Assembly: GCA_002722315.1 (NCBI GenBank)
Contig: PBLG01000026.1
Span: 41,112 to 105,111, forward strand
From: Lysobacterales bacterium
GTDB lineage: Bacteria; Pseudomonadota; Gammaproteobacteria; Xanthomonadales; Wenzhouxiangellaceae
DNA: 64,000 nt
Direction of reading: 5' to 3'
The position numbers and the translations under genes were made by a program. The notes below the pieces were generated by a model that ran no database searches, was not told the DNA's origin, and saw only the letters and a program-made list of their open reading frames with translations. Below, one piece after another: positions 25,699 through 35,183 of this stretch. Each line of letters opens with the position of its first letter. Position 1 is the stretch's first letter.

Positions 25699-27506
25699 GG
25701 CGCGATTCGTGGCGGACTTCGGGGCTTTCGCTGGCCGCCGTGCTCGCGCTGACTGCGGCATTCGCCGCCCCGACGCAGCAGGAGTATCGATACACCGAGC
25801 AAGCCGGCGGCGGGAACGAGTTCGTGCTCGGGTACCCGCCGCCGGCGCCGGTCGATTCGACCGTTCCGGTCGACGGCTTCAGAAGCTACGCGGCGCTGCA
25901 CGCGCGGCACCAGGACTTGATGCTTCAAAGCGACATCGTGACCGGTGAGGTCGTCGGCCGGACGCTGCAGGGGCGCGAAATCTGGGCCTACGCGCTGGGC
26001 GACGACGATGCCGGGACCGTCAACGCCGGTCCGGAGTCGTCGCTGCTGATCAACGGCGCTATCCACGCGCGCGAATGGGGGACGCCGGAGCTGACCACGG
26101 CGCTGATCGAGGCTGCCGTCGAGCGCGCCGGCGACGCCCACTTGTACGATTACCTGGCCGACAACGTGCATTTCGTCGTCGTGCCGGTCAACAACGTCGA
26201 TGGTTTCGTCCAGACCCAGCGCTATCCGACCCGCGTCCTGGTGGGCGCCGATCCCAGGGTGCCGGAATCGTGGCCGCGCGACGGTCGCATGCGGAGAAAG
26301 AACATGCGCGGCGTCGATAGCGACCTGTCCACCGTCGACGACCATCTGGGAGGAATCGACCTGAACCGCAACAGCGAGCCGTTCTGGGCGGCCAGCAACT
26401 CGTCGTCGTCCAATCCCGACTCGTTGGTCTATCACGGCAATGTCTCCTTCAGCGAGCCGGAGACCCGCGCGCTGATGTCGGCCGCGGAGCTGGCGCGTGA
26501 AGATCGCCTGCGCTGGTATGGAGACGTGCATTCGTTTACCCAGGTGCTGTTTTCGGTCAGCACGTTCAACACGCGGCGCAACGCGATTCAGTCGGAGCTG
26601 CTGTCGACCTTCGATCGTTTCCACGATGCGCTCTCGCTGCAGCGCCACGGGACCGGCCGTCGATATCCCGAAGACCCGAATCCGGTCGGGGCGGGGATCG
26701 GCGTGACGGCCGAGTACTTCGGTTATGAATACCAGATTCCGGCCTGGACGCTCGAGATCGAGCCGCGTAGAGGAGCGGTGGATTACGGCGGCCTGGGCGC
26801 CGAGCACGACGGCTTCATCCTGCCCGATGCCGAGGTCGCGCGGCTGCGCGAAGACATGGCGCTTACCCATGCTGTTGTGGCCTATCGCCAGGCCGGGCCG
26901 CCGTCGATTACGTCGCTGGAGATTCGAAATGCGTCGGGCAGGGTGGTTCAAGCCGCGCGCTGGGTTTACGCCGGCAATGGACGTCGCGTTCTGGAAAGGT
27001 TGGAACGCGAGCCGCTGCTGCCGGGTTTCGAGTACATCGTCTCGATTTCGTTCGACAAGCCCATGCGCTGGGCCGGCGGCGACGGGCCCGGCGCTGCGCC
27101 CGGTCACGGCGAGGTGCCTTTCGAGCCCGGGATCGTGCTACGCGCGGAAAATGGTCTGGCCGATGTCGTCGATACCGCGGCCGGACGCTGGCAGGGGTAC
27201 CCGGAAAGCGATGAAGTCTTTGATCGCTACCGCTACGACACGTTCGAGACGAGCTTCATTGCCCCGGTCGCTTCAGGTTTGATCGAAGGCGGCCGCCTGG
27301 TGCTCGAAATCGAGGCCCGGGACTTCACCGGCCAGCGCCTGGACGCCGATCCCGAAACCGTGGTCGACTGGGCCCGCGGCGGCTGGAGCGGGTACGAGGA
27401 CACCAACGGCCTGAGCGGCGACACCGGCGGTACCGACTCGACGCTTTCGGTGCGCATCGTCGAGCCATGGGAGGCCCGGCTGTGGCTGTTGCGTCGGGGA
27501 AGGTAA
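25689..27506 (+). CDS. Exported M14-family zinc carboxypeptidase
   Basis: A 605-residue secreted metallopeptidase. The signal peptide ends at A-A-F-A-A (about 27). The M14 domain (about 60-390) shows I-H-A-R-E-W with zinc ligands His126 and Glu129. It also has G-I-D-L-N-R-N (222-228), the third zinc ligand His281 in D-V-H-S-F, and catalytic Glu356 in A-W-T-L-E-I. The set is complete, so it should be active, removing C-terminal residues from peptides. The remainder (about 395-600) is a beta-rich C-terminal region of unknown function. It is coupled to the upstream exported helical protein. The region just after the gene holds simple repeats. Confidence 0.92.
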   Translation: MAVRRDSWRTSGLSLAAVLALTAAFAAPTQQEYRYTEQAGGGNEFVLGYPPPAPVDSTVPVDGFRSYAALHARHQDLMLQSDIVTGEVVGRTLQGREIWAYALGDDDAGTVNAGPESSLLINGAIHAREWGTPELTTALIEAAVERAGDAHLYDYLADNVHFVVVPVNNVDGFVQTQRYPTRVLVGADPRVPESWPRDGRMRRKNMRGVDSDLSTVDDHLGGIDLNRNSEPFWAASNSSSSNPDSLVYHGNVSFSEPETRALMSAAELAREDRLRWYGDVHSFTQVLFSVSTFNTRRNAIQSELLSTFDRFHDALSLQRHGTGRRYPEDPNPVGAGIGVTAEYFGYEYQIPAWTLEIEPRRGAVDYGGLGAEHDGFILPDAEVARLREDMALTHAVVAYRQAGPPSITSLEIRNASGRVVQAARWVYAGNGRRVLERLEREPLLPGFEYIVSISFDKPMRWAGGDGPGAAPGHGEVPFEPGIVLRAENGLADVVDTAAGRWQGYPESDEVFDRYRYDTFETSFIAPVASGLIEGGRLVLEIEARDFTGQRLDADPETVVDWARGGWSGYEDTNGLSGDTGGTDSTLSVRIVEPWEARLWLLRRGR

Positions 27507-27510
27507 AACC

Positions 27511-27744
27511 TGGTTAATTGGTTATTTGGTTGTTCGTTGTTCGGTTCTGATCGCCCGACGGTTTGTTGCAGACCTGCAGCTGTCGAGCTCTCAGGGTCAA
27601 CAACCAACAACCAACAACCAACAACCAACAACCAACAACCAACAACCAACAACCAACAACCAACAACAAACAACCAACAACCAACAACCAACAACCAGCT
27701 CCCCGCTTCACCGGCTCACCGGCTCACCGGCTCACCGGCTCACC
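27511..27744. repeat. Heptamer inverted-arm element plus octamer tandem repeat
   Basis: The 250-base gap between the carboxypeptidase and pntB genes (convergent) has three repeat blocks. A left arm at 27511-27547 is built of degenerate 7-base units (TGGTTAT, TTGGTTG, TTCGTTG). A long right arm at 27598-27697 has about fourteen near-perfect copies of the inverse unit CAACCAA, with one variant copy. After that, the unit CCGGCTCA occurs four times in a row at 27711-27742. The arms are inverted relative to each other, so they can pair. No coding sequence is present; open frames reading these repeats give artefactual V-V-G-C-W-L-L or T-N-N-Q-Q-P strings. Confidence 0.9.
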
Positions 27745-27755
27745 AAAAATCGCGC

Positions 27756-29195
<1,440 letters not shown>

Positions 29196-29202
29196 TCTCT
29201 CC

Positions 29203-30777
29203 TCAACTCCGCTGGAACATGGCGAGCATGCGGCGGGTCACCAGGAACCCGCCGAAGATGTTCACCGAGGCCATCAATATCGATGCCGCGGCCACGATCA
29301 TCACCAGGCTGCTGCCGGATACCACCTGCAGCAACGCGCCGACGATGATGATCGAGGAGATCGCGTTGGTGATCGCCATCAGTGGCGTGTGCAGAGAATG
29401 CGCAACACCCCAGATCACGTGGTAGCCGACGAACACCGAGAGTACGAACACGATGAAGTGCTGCATGAAGCTCGGTGGCGCCACAAAACCCAGGGCCAGG
29501 CAAAGCAGGCCGCCGATGCCGAGCATCAGGCCGCTGCGGTTGAGCGATTTCCTGAGTTCGGCCGCTTCACGCGCGGCTTTTTCCCCGGCGGTCTCCTTGG
29601 GTTCCTTCTTCTTTGGCGCCGCCGCGGCAATCGCTTTTACCTTCGGCGGCGGCGGTGGCCAGGTGATCTCGCCTTCATGCGTGACCAGCGCGCCGCGGAT
29701 CACGTCGTCGTCCATGTCGACGACCGGCTTGCCATTCTTTTCCGGCGTCAGGTCATCGACCATGTGCCGGATGTTGTTGGCGTAGAGATTGGATGACTGG
29801 GTGGCCATGCGGCTGGGGAAGTCCGTGTAGCCGATGATGGTGACGTCGTTGTCGGTGACGAACTTCTCGCCGGCCCGGGTCAGCGTACAGTTGCCGCCGC
29901 GCTCGGCTGCAAGATCGACGATCACCGAGCCGGGCTTCATCGCCTCGACCATGTCGTCGGTCCACAGCTCCGGCGCCGGGCGGTTCGGGATCAGCGCCGT
30001 GGTGATGACGATATCGACCGTGGGGGCCAGTTCCCGGAATTTTTCAAGCTGCTTCTCGCGGAATTCGGGGCTGGACGGGGCGGCGTACCCGCCGGTTTCG
30101 GCGCCGTCGGATTGTGCTTCCTCGAAATCCAGAAAGACGAACTCCGCGCCCATGGATTCGATCTGTTCGGCCACCTCGGGGCGTACGTCGAAGGCCAACG
30201 TGATGGCGCCCAGGGCTGTCGACGTGCCGATCGCCGCCAGTCCCGCGACGCCCGCGCCGACAACCAGGACCCGTGCCGGCGAAACCTTGCCGGCCGCGGT
30301 CATCTGGCCCATGAAGAATCGGCCGAAGTTGTTGCCGGCCTCGATCACTGCGCGGTAGCCGGCGATGTTGGCCATCGACGACAGGGCGTCCATCTTCTGC
30401 GCTCGACTGATGCGCGGCACCATGTCCATGGCCAGCACGGTCATATGCTTCGCCTTCATCTTCTCGAGCAGCGCCTCGTTGGAGGCCGGCCAGACGAAGC
30501 CGATCAGGATCCTGCCGTCGGGTGCCGCCTCGATCTCCTCGGGCGACGGCTCGCGAACCTTGACGATCACGTCGGCGTTCTGCCAGAGTTCCGCGGCCGT
30601 TGCCACTATCTCCACCCCGGCGGAACGGTATGCCTCGTCGGTGATCGACGCGGCCGCTCCGGCCCCGGTTTCGACGATGCAGTCGTAGCCGAGCTTCTGG
30701 AGCCGGCCCGCGCTTTCGGGGGTCAGCGCGACCCGCGCTTCGCCCGATGCGGTCTCTTTCGGTGCACCTATCTTCAT
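29203..30777 (-). CDS. pntA: Proton-translocating NAD(P) transhydrogenase, alpha subunit
   Basis: A 524-residue subunit carrying the NAD(H)-binding domain (about 1-375). It begins M-K-I-G-A-P-K-E-T and contains the nucleotide-binding [12 protein letters not shown] motif (168-179). A low-complexity P-P-P-P-P-K and K-K-K-E-P-K linker leads to a C-terminal membrane part with about four helices (about 430-515). This is the E. coli-like arrangement, in which the alpha chain includes its own membrane helices rather than splitting into PntAA and PntAB. Transcription continues into pntB. The 209 bases upstream hold no recognisable gene. Confidence 0.97.
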   Translation of the reverse strand: MKIGAPKETASGEARVALTPESAGRLQKLGYDCIVETGAGAAASITDEAYRSAGVEIVATAAELWQNADVIVKVREPSPEEIEAAPDGRILIGFVWPASNEALLEKMKAKHMTVLAMDMVPRISRAQKMDALSSMANIAGYRAVIEAGNNFGRFFMGQMTAAGKVSPARVLVVGAGVAGLAAIGTSTALGAITLAFDVRPEVAEQIESMGAEFVFLDFEEAQSDGAETGGYAAPSSPEFREKQLEKFRELAPTVDIVITTALIPNRPAPELWTDDMVEAMKPGSVIVDLAAERGGNCTLTRAGEKFVTDNDVTIIGYTDFPSRMATQSSNLYANNIRHMVDDLTPEKNGKPVVDMDDDVIRGALVTHEGEITWPPPPPKVKAIAAAAPKKKEPKETAGEKAAREAAELRKSLNRSGLMLGIGGLLCLALGFVAPPSFMQHFIVFVLSVFVGYHVIWGVAHSLHTPLMAITNAISSIIIVGALLQVVSGSSLVMIVAAASILMASVNIFGGFLVTRRMLAMFQRS

Positions 30778-30986
30778 TCACGTGCTCCTGGCGTTGCTAT
30801 TGTGCTCGTTGTTGTGCCGGGAAGCCCTCGGGTTCACGCCGCCGCTTGAGGATCCGAGGGTGTCCGCGATCAATCTTCGCGCCCCGATTCCCGCGGGACG
30901 ACGCCTGGGTTTTCCTGTATCTCCGTTCGAGTGTAGCCTCAATCAAAACCCGGGTGAGCGAAATATTCCGTCCCGTTCGGGATGTC

Positions 30987-31655
30987 TCATCGGCGCCCGA
31001 GGTCGCGGTCGAGCTCGTTCAGTCGCTCCGGCGTTCCGATATCCAGCCACAATCCCGCGTAGCGCTCGCCGGAAACCCGGTCGGCGGCGATGGCCGCTTC
31101 CAGGACCGGCCGCAGCGCCCGGAAGCCCGGCGCCAGCGGGGCGAACATCTCGGGGCGAAACAGCCCGATGCCGCTGTAGGTGAATCGCGGCTCGCCATCG
31201 AGCATCACGCGGCCGCCGGACAATGCGAAGTCGCCTTCCGGGTGGTGCGCGGGGTTGTCGACCAGCACCAGGTGCGCATGCGCCGTCGGGGCCATCCCCG
31301 TCAGGCCAGCCAGCGGAAAGTCGCAGTGGACGTCGCTGTTGACCACCAGGAAGGGATCGTCGCCGAGCAGCCCCAGCGCATGCCGAATGCCGCCGGCGGT
31401 CTCAAGCGCACCTTCCGGCTCTCGCGAATAGCGGATTTCGACGCCCAGCGCGGCGCCGTCGCCGAGCACGTTCTCTATCATCGCGCCGTGCCAGGCCAGG
31501 TTGATCACGAGCTGCCTGATCCCGGCCGAGCGCAGGCGCTCTATCTGGTGGACGATCAACGGTTTGCCGCCGACTTCCAGCAGCGGCTTGGGGATACGGT
31601 CGGTAAGCGGTCGCATGCGCTCACCGCGGCCGGCCGCCAGGATCATCGCGCGCAT
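30987..31655 (-). CDS. murU: N-acetylmuramate alpha-1-phosphate uridylyltransferase
   Basis: A 222-residue nucleotidyltransferase that makes UDP-MurNAc from MurNAc-1-phosphate in the MurU/AmgK peptidoglycan-recycling route, which bypasses MurA and fosfomycin. The N-terminal signature M-I-L-A-A-G-R-G-E-R-M-R-P-L-T and I-P-K-P-L-L-E-V-G-G-K-P form the nucleotide site. The V-V-N-S-D-V segment supplies a metal-binding Asp. The end is W-L-D-I-G-T-P-E-R-L. The partner kinase amgK lies 2.5 kb away on the same strand, separated by two plus-strand genes. Normally these genes are adjacent. Confidence 0.9.
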   Translation of the reverse strand: MRAMILAAGRGERMRPLTDRIPKPLLEVGGKPLIVHQIERLRSAGIRQLVINLAWHGAMIENVLGDGAALGVEIRYSREPEGALETAGGIRHALGLLGDDPFLVVNSDVHCDFPLAGLTGMAPTAHAHLVLVDNPAHHPEGDFALSGGRVMLDGEPRFTYSGIGLFRPEMFAPLAPGFRALRPVLEAAIAADRVSGERYAGLWLDIGTPERLNELDRDLGRR

Positions 31656-31779
31656 GGCGAACCCTTTGCAATCGTTTCAGTCCAGATAATGTAGCCCCGC
31701 AGCTGATTCAGGTGTTGCAGCCCGGTTCGAGGCGGTATCGGTTACGCTGCGAATTCCGCGAAAGGATATCCATAGTGTC

Positions 31780-33078
31780 ATGATTTCATCACTGCGTTAC
31801 ATTCCTGCCCTTGTGCTGGCCCTTTGCACGGGCCCGGGTATCGTCACGAATGCACTGGCGCAGGCGGATACCCAGTACAGCGAACTGTTCGAATCGCTGC
31901 AGCCGGCGCTGTATACGGTCGAGGTGGTCGACCGGATCAGCAACAACAAGAATGCCCAGGGAAGCGGATTCATCGTGACCGGGGATGGCGTGCTGGCGAC
32001 CAATTACCACGTGGTCTCCGAGTTCGTGCTGGATCCCGAGCGCTATTCGCTTCGCTACCGCGATGCCGGCGGCCAGACTGGACCGCTGGAGGTGCTCGAG
32101 GTCGACGTCCTGCACGACCTGGCGCTGGTGCGATTCATCGACGGCGCGCCGCCGAACGTGTCGGCGCCGTTCGACCTGGTCGAATCCGAGCCGCGCATGG
32201 GAGAAACCATCCTGGCCCTGGGCAATCCGTACGACATCGGGATCAGCCTGGTGCCGGGTACTTACAACGGCCTGCTGGAAAACCAGTATCGCAAGAACAT
32301 TCATTTCACCGGCGCGCTCAACCCGGGCATGTCGGGCGGCCCGGCGGTCAACACTGCCGGCGCGGTCGTCGGCATCAACGTGGCTGGCGCCGGCAATTCG
32401 GTCAGCTTTCTCGTGCCTGCAGGCAATCTTCGCGCGCTGCTGGAGCGCGCCCCGGAGGCGCCCTCATCGCTGGACGACATGCGAAGTCGCGTGGTTCAGC
32501 GCATCATCGATCACCAGGGCGAGATGATCGACGACCTGCTGGCGGGTGACTGGACGCTCGAGGCCTTCGGACCGCTGATGATTCCGCGCGAAATCACCCC
32601 GTGGCTTTCGTGCAGCGGTTCGGGCAGCGATGCAGATGCCGAAACGCCCTGGGTGGAGAGCCACTCGAACTGCACGCTGAACGATCGCATCTACCTCTCG
32701 CGCACGCTGGACACAGGTCCGGTGGAGCTCATCTTCGGCTGGTACCAGAGCGACAGCCTCAACGAGTTCCAGTTCGCGCGGGTCTTCGAGCAGACCACCT
32801 TCATGCCGTTCAACCGAAGCGGCGAGGACGACGTGACCGAATTCGAGTGCCGTGAAGACTGGGTCGTGTTCGAGAATCTCGCCCCGGTCAAGTTCAAGGC
32901 CACATACTGCCTGCGCACCTATCTCGACTATCCGGGGCTTTACGACGTGCTCTACGTGGCCCGGGCACTGATGCCGGATTCGGAGGGGCTGCACGTGCAT
33001 TACACGCTGGCCGGAGTCGGGCGGGACAAGGCGATGGAATTCCATCGTCATCTGCTGGGGGCGCTGTCATGGAAATGA
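31780..33078 (+). CDS. Exported trypsin-like serine protease
   Basis: A 432-residue secreted protease of the S1C (HtrA-like) fold. The signal peptide ends A-L-A-Q (about 28). The protease domain (about 45-225) has the complete triad: His77 in N-Y-H-V-V, Asp113 in L-H-D-L-A-L-V, and Ser185 in N-P-G-M-S-G-G-P. There is no PDZ domain, unlike DegP/DegQ. Instead a C-terminal region of about 200 residues has four cysteines (C-S-G-S and C-T-L-N, C-R-E-D, C-L-R-T), probably disulfide-bonded outside the cytoplasm. Its last 10 bases overlap the FHA gene, so the two are coupled. Confidence 0.9.
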   Translation: MISSLRYIPALVLALCTGPGIVTNALAQADTQYSELFESLQPALYTVEVVDRISNNKNAQGSGFIVTGDGVLATNYHVVSEFVLDPERYSLRYRDAGGQTGPLEVLEVDVLHDLALVRFIDGAPPNVSAPFDLVESEPRMGETILALGNPYDIGISLVPGTYNGLLENQYRKNIHFTGALNPGMSGGPAVNTAGAVVGINVAGAGNSVSFLVPAGNLRALLERAPEAPSSLDDMRSRVVQRIIDHQGEMIDDLLAGDWTLEAFGPLMIPREITPWLSCSGSGSDADAETPWVESHSNCTLNDRIYLSRTLDTGPVELIFGWYQSDSLNEFQFARVFEQTTFMPFNRSGEDDVTEFECREDWVVFENLAPVKFKATYCLRTYLDYPGLYDVLYVARALMPDSEGLHVHYTLAGVGRDKAMEFHRHLLGALSWK

Positions 33079-34214
33079 TCGTCGAACAGCTGGGCACGAC
33101 CAACAACGTGCTGGATCGGCAGAAATTCGATCAGCATTCGGTCTGGCTGGGCCGGGCGTTCGACAACGACGTGATCCTGTCCGACGAGCACGTCGACGCC
33201 AGCCATGCAAGGCTTGTCTTCGACGAGGACGGCCGCCTGTGGCTGGAGGACCTGGGCAGCGTCAACGGCATTCGAAGGCCGCGGCACAAGGCGCACATAG
33301 AGCGTACCGAGGTCAACAGCGGCGAGGTCTTCCTGATCGGCCGCAGCAGGATCCGAGTGTTTCTTGGCACGCACCCCGTGCCGCCTGCGGTAAGAATCCG
33401 GATGTCGGAGGTATTTCTGCTCTGGCTGGGCAAACCGCAGGTGACCGTGATGCTGGCGCTGCTCTTCGTGGCCGCGAAGGTTCTGGGCACCTGGCTTTCG
33501 ACCATCGGGGAATTCCGGTGGAGCCAGGTCATCGAGCGCAACCTGGGCGAGGTCATGACCTTCTTCGCGCTGGCCGTCGGCGTTTACTTCCTGTCGGTAC
33601 TGTTCAGGCGGGGCGGAAATTTCCTGGCCCACCTGAGCCTGCTCATACTGGTGTTCCTGCTCTCGGCGCTGCTGGAGTTCGCGCTGTCGGTCGCGGCGTT
33701 CAGCAGCGGTGACGGCGCATATCCGGTGCTGGACTGGCTGGACTCGGCGCGTGGTTACCTGATGCTGTTCATCTACCTCTGGAGCATTCTTTACCTGGCG
33801 TTCCACATTTCGCTGCTTCGGCGCACGTTGATCAGCATCGCGATCGTCGCGGTCATGCTGGGCGTGAACAACCTGCCCGAGGACTCGATGCGACGCTTTG
33901 CCAGCCAGCAGGCGTATCCGCTCAAGCAGCAATGGCTGCCGCCGGCGCTGCTGATCGGCGAGCCCGTGCCCGCCGAGTCTTTCCAGGAAAAAGCGGAGGC
34001 GCTGTTCGATGTCGTCGACGAAAAACGTTCGGAGGCGCTGGAAGAGCGCGAAGCCGAAGACGTCGATTCGCAAGCCTTGCCCGAAGACGATGTGCCAACG
34101 CCTGAAGAGGAGATCGAGCTCGAAGAAAGCGTGCCCGACGGCGGCGAGGCGCCGGCGGGGTCAGTCGTCGAGGCGGGCCCGGGCGCGCCAGCCGCCGAGC
34201 AGCCGGTCGAGTAG
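33069..34214 (+). CDS. FHA-domain multi-spanning membrane protein
   Basis: A 381-residue protein with an N-terminal forkhead-associated domain (about 24-100). The phosphothreonine-binding residues are visible: G-R (29-30), S-x-x-H-like S45-H46 with Arg48, and Asn66 in G-S-V-N-G-I. Four or five hydrophobic helices follow (about 115-135, 162-180, 187-210, 231-251, 253-268). The tail is acidic (about 310-381). The FHA domain probably reads a phosphorylated partner at the cytoplasmic face, perhaps made by a Hanks kinase such as the one at 12931. It is coupled to the exported serine protease upstream. Its 3' end overlaps that of amgK by 54 bases on the other strand. Confidence 0.85.
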   Translation: MEMIVEQLGTTNNVLDRQKFDQHSVWLGRAFDNDVILSDEHVDASHARLVFDEDGRLWLEDLGSVNGIRRPRHKAHIERTEVNSGEVFLIGRSRIRVFLGTHPVPPAVRIRMSEVFLLWLGKPQVTVMLALLFVAAKVLGTWLSTIGEFRWSQVIERNLGEVMTFFALAVGVYFLSVLFRRGGNFLAHLSLLILVFLLSALLEFALSVAAFSSGDGAYPVLDWLDSARGYLMLFIYLWSILYLAFHISLLRRTLISIAIVAVMLGVNNLPEDSMRRFASQQAYPLKQQWLPPALLIGEPVPAESFQEKAEALFDVVDEKRSEALEEREAEDVDSQALPEDDVPTPEEEIELEESVPDGGEAPAGSVVEAGPGAPAAEQPVE

Positions 34215-35183
34215 GGCCAGCTCGGGGTTGCGATCGATCGCGGCCTTGAGGTACGCGAAGAAGCGCGGCGCGTCCTCGAGGTACCTGGGCTTGCCGTCCC
34301 GGTAGCGGATGCGGGCGAAGATGCCGAGCACCTTGAGATGGCGCTGCACGCCCATCAGGTCGCAGGTACGCCGCCACAACTGCGGGTCCTCCGGTACAGG
34401 CAATCCATCGGCCAGCGCGCGCTTTCGATAATCCTCCAGCCAGGCGTCGACCCGGTCGGGTGGCCAGCTCAGGAAGGCATCGCGCAACAGGCACACCGGG
34501 TCGTAGCTGATTGGCCCCAGCACCGCGTCCTGGAAATCCAGGATGCCGGGGTTCGGTTGCGAGACCATCAGGTTGCGCGGCATGAAGTCACGGTGGACGA
34601 AAACCGCGGGCTGGTCCAGCGCCCAGCGGATCAGCGTCATGCATACCATCTCCCAGTCGTCGAGCTCGGACTCGGTCGGTTCGACCCCCCAGTGACGGGC
34701 CAGGAACCAGTCGGGGAAAAGGCTGAGCTCCCGCAGCAGAAGCGCGGCGTCGTAATCCGGCAGGCTCGTTGCGTCGGCGTCGCACTGCATCTTCGAAAGC
34801 GCGGTCATGGCTTCGCCGAACATGGCATCGGCGTTGTGCTCGTCCAGCACTTGATGCCAGGGACGGTCACCCAGGTCGGTCAGAAGCAGGAATCCGCGTT
34901 CGCGGTCCTCGGCCAGCACCTCAGGTGCGTTCAGCCCGGCCCTGCGCAGCCGGCCAGCGATGTCAACGAACGGGCCGGTGGCTTCGCGCTCGGGCGGGGC
35001 GTCCATGACGACCCGGCTTTCGTCGCCATTCGTGATTCGAAAATATCGGCGGAAGCTGGCGTCGCTCGAAATCGGCGAATGGCGCCGAATCTCGAAGTCC
35101 GCATGACGTTCCGCCCAGGCCAGTGCTTCGCGTGCGCGGGCGTCCGGTGGAGCAGGGTCAGGATTGGATGATCTGATCGACAA
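34161..35183 (-). CDS. amgK: N-acetylmuramate/N-acetylglucosamine kinase AmgK
   Basis: A 340-residue aminoglycoside-phosphotransferase-fold kinase that phosphorylates MurNAc (and GlcNAc) at the anomeric position in peptidoglycan recycling, feeding MurU. Motifs are F-V-H-R-D-F-M-P-R-N-L (catalytic Asp) and G-I-L-D-F-Q-D-A-V-L-G-P (metal-binding Asp). I chose TTG 35183 because it directly follows GGAGAAG and because earlier starts lie well inside the upstream gene; an ATG at 35285 is the alternative. It overlaps the upstream gene by about 26 bases, so the two are probably one transcript. murU is 2.5 kb away on the same strand. Confidence 0.88.
   Translation of the reverse strand: MSIRSSNPDPAPPDARAREALAWAERHADFEIRRHSPISSDASFRRYFRITNGDESRVVMDAPPEREATGPFVDIAGRLRRAGLNAPEVLAEDRERGFLLLTDLGDRPWHQVLDEHNADAMFGEAMTALSKMQCDADATSLPDYDAALLLRELSLFPDWFLARHWGVEPTESELDDWEMVCMTLIRWALDQPAVFVHRDFMPRNLMVSQPNPGILDFQDAVLGPISYDPVCLLRDAFLSWPPDRVDAWLEDYRKRALADGLPVPEDPQLWRRTCDLMGVQRHLKVLGIFARIRYRDGKPRYLEDAPRFFAYLKAAIDRNPELALLDRLLGGWRARARLDD

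Noticed and set aside
25038..27107. A 689-codon minus-strand open frame.
   Set aside because: It is antisense to the M14 carboxypeptidase and helical-repeat genes. Its composition is Arg/Val-rich and shows no family motif.
27233..27711. Open frames with V-V-G-C-W-L-L or T-N-N-Q-Q-P repeats.
   Set aside because: They only translate the heptamer array in different frames, lack ribosome sites, and overlap the carboxypeptidase end.
27598..27742. The periodic sequence looks at first like a CRISPR array.
   Set aside because: Units are 7 and 8 bases with no unique spacers and no cas genes; this is simple tandem repeat DNA.
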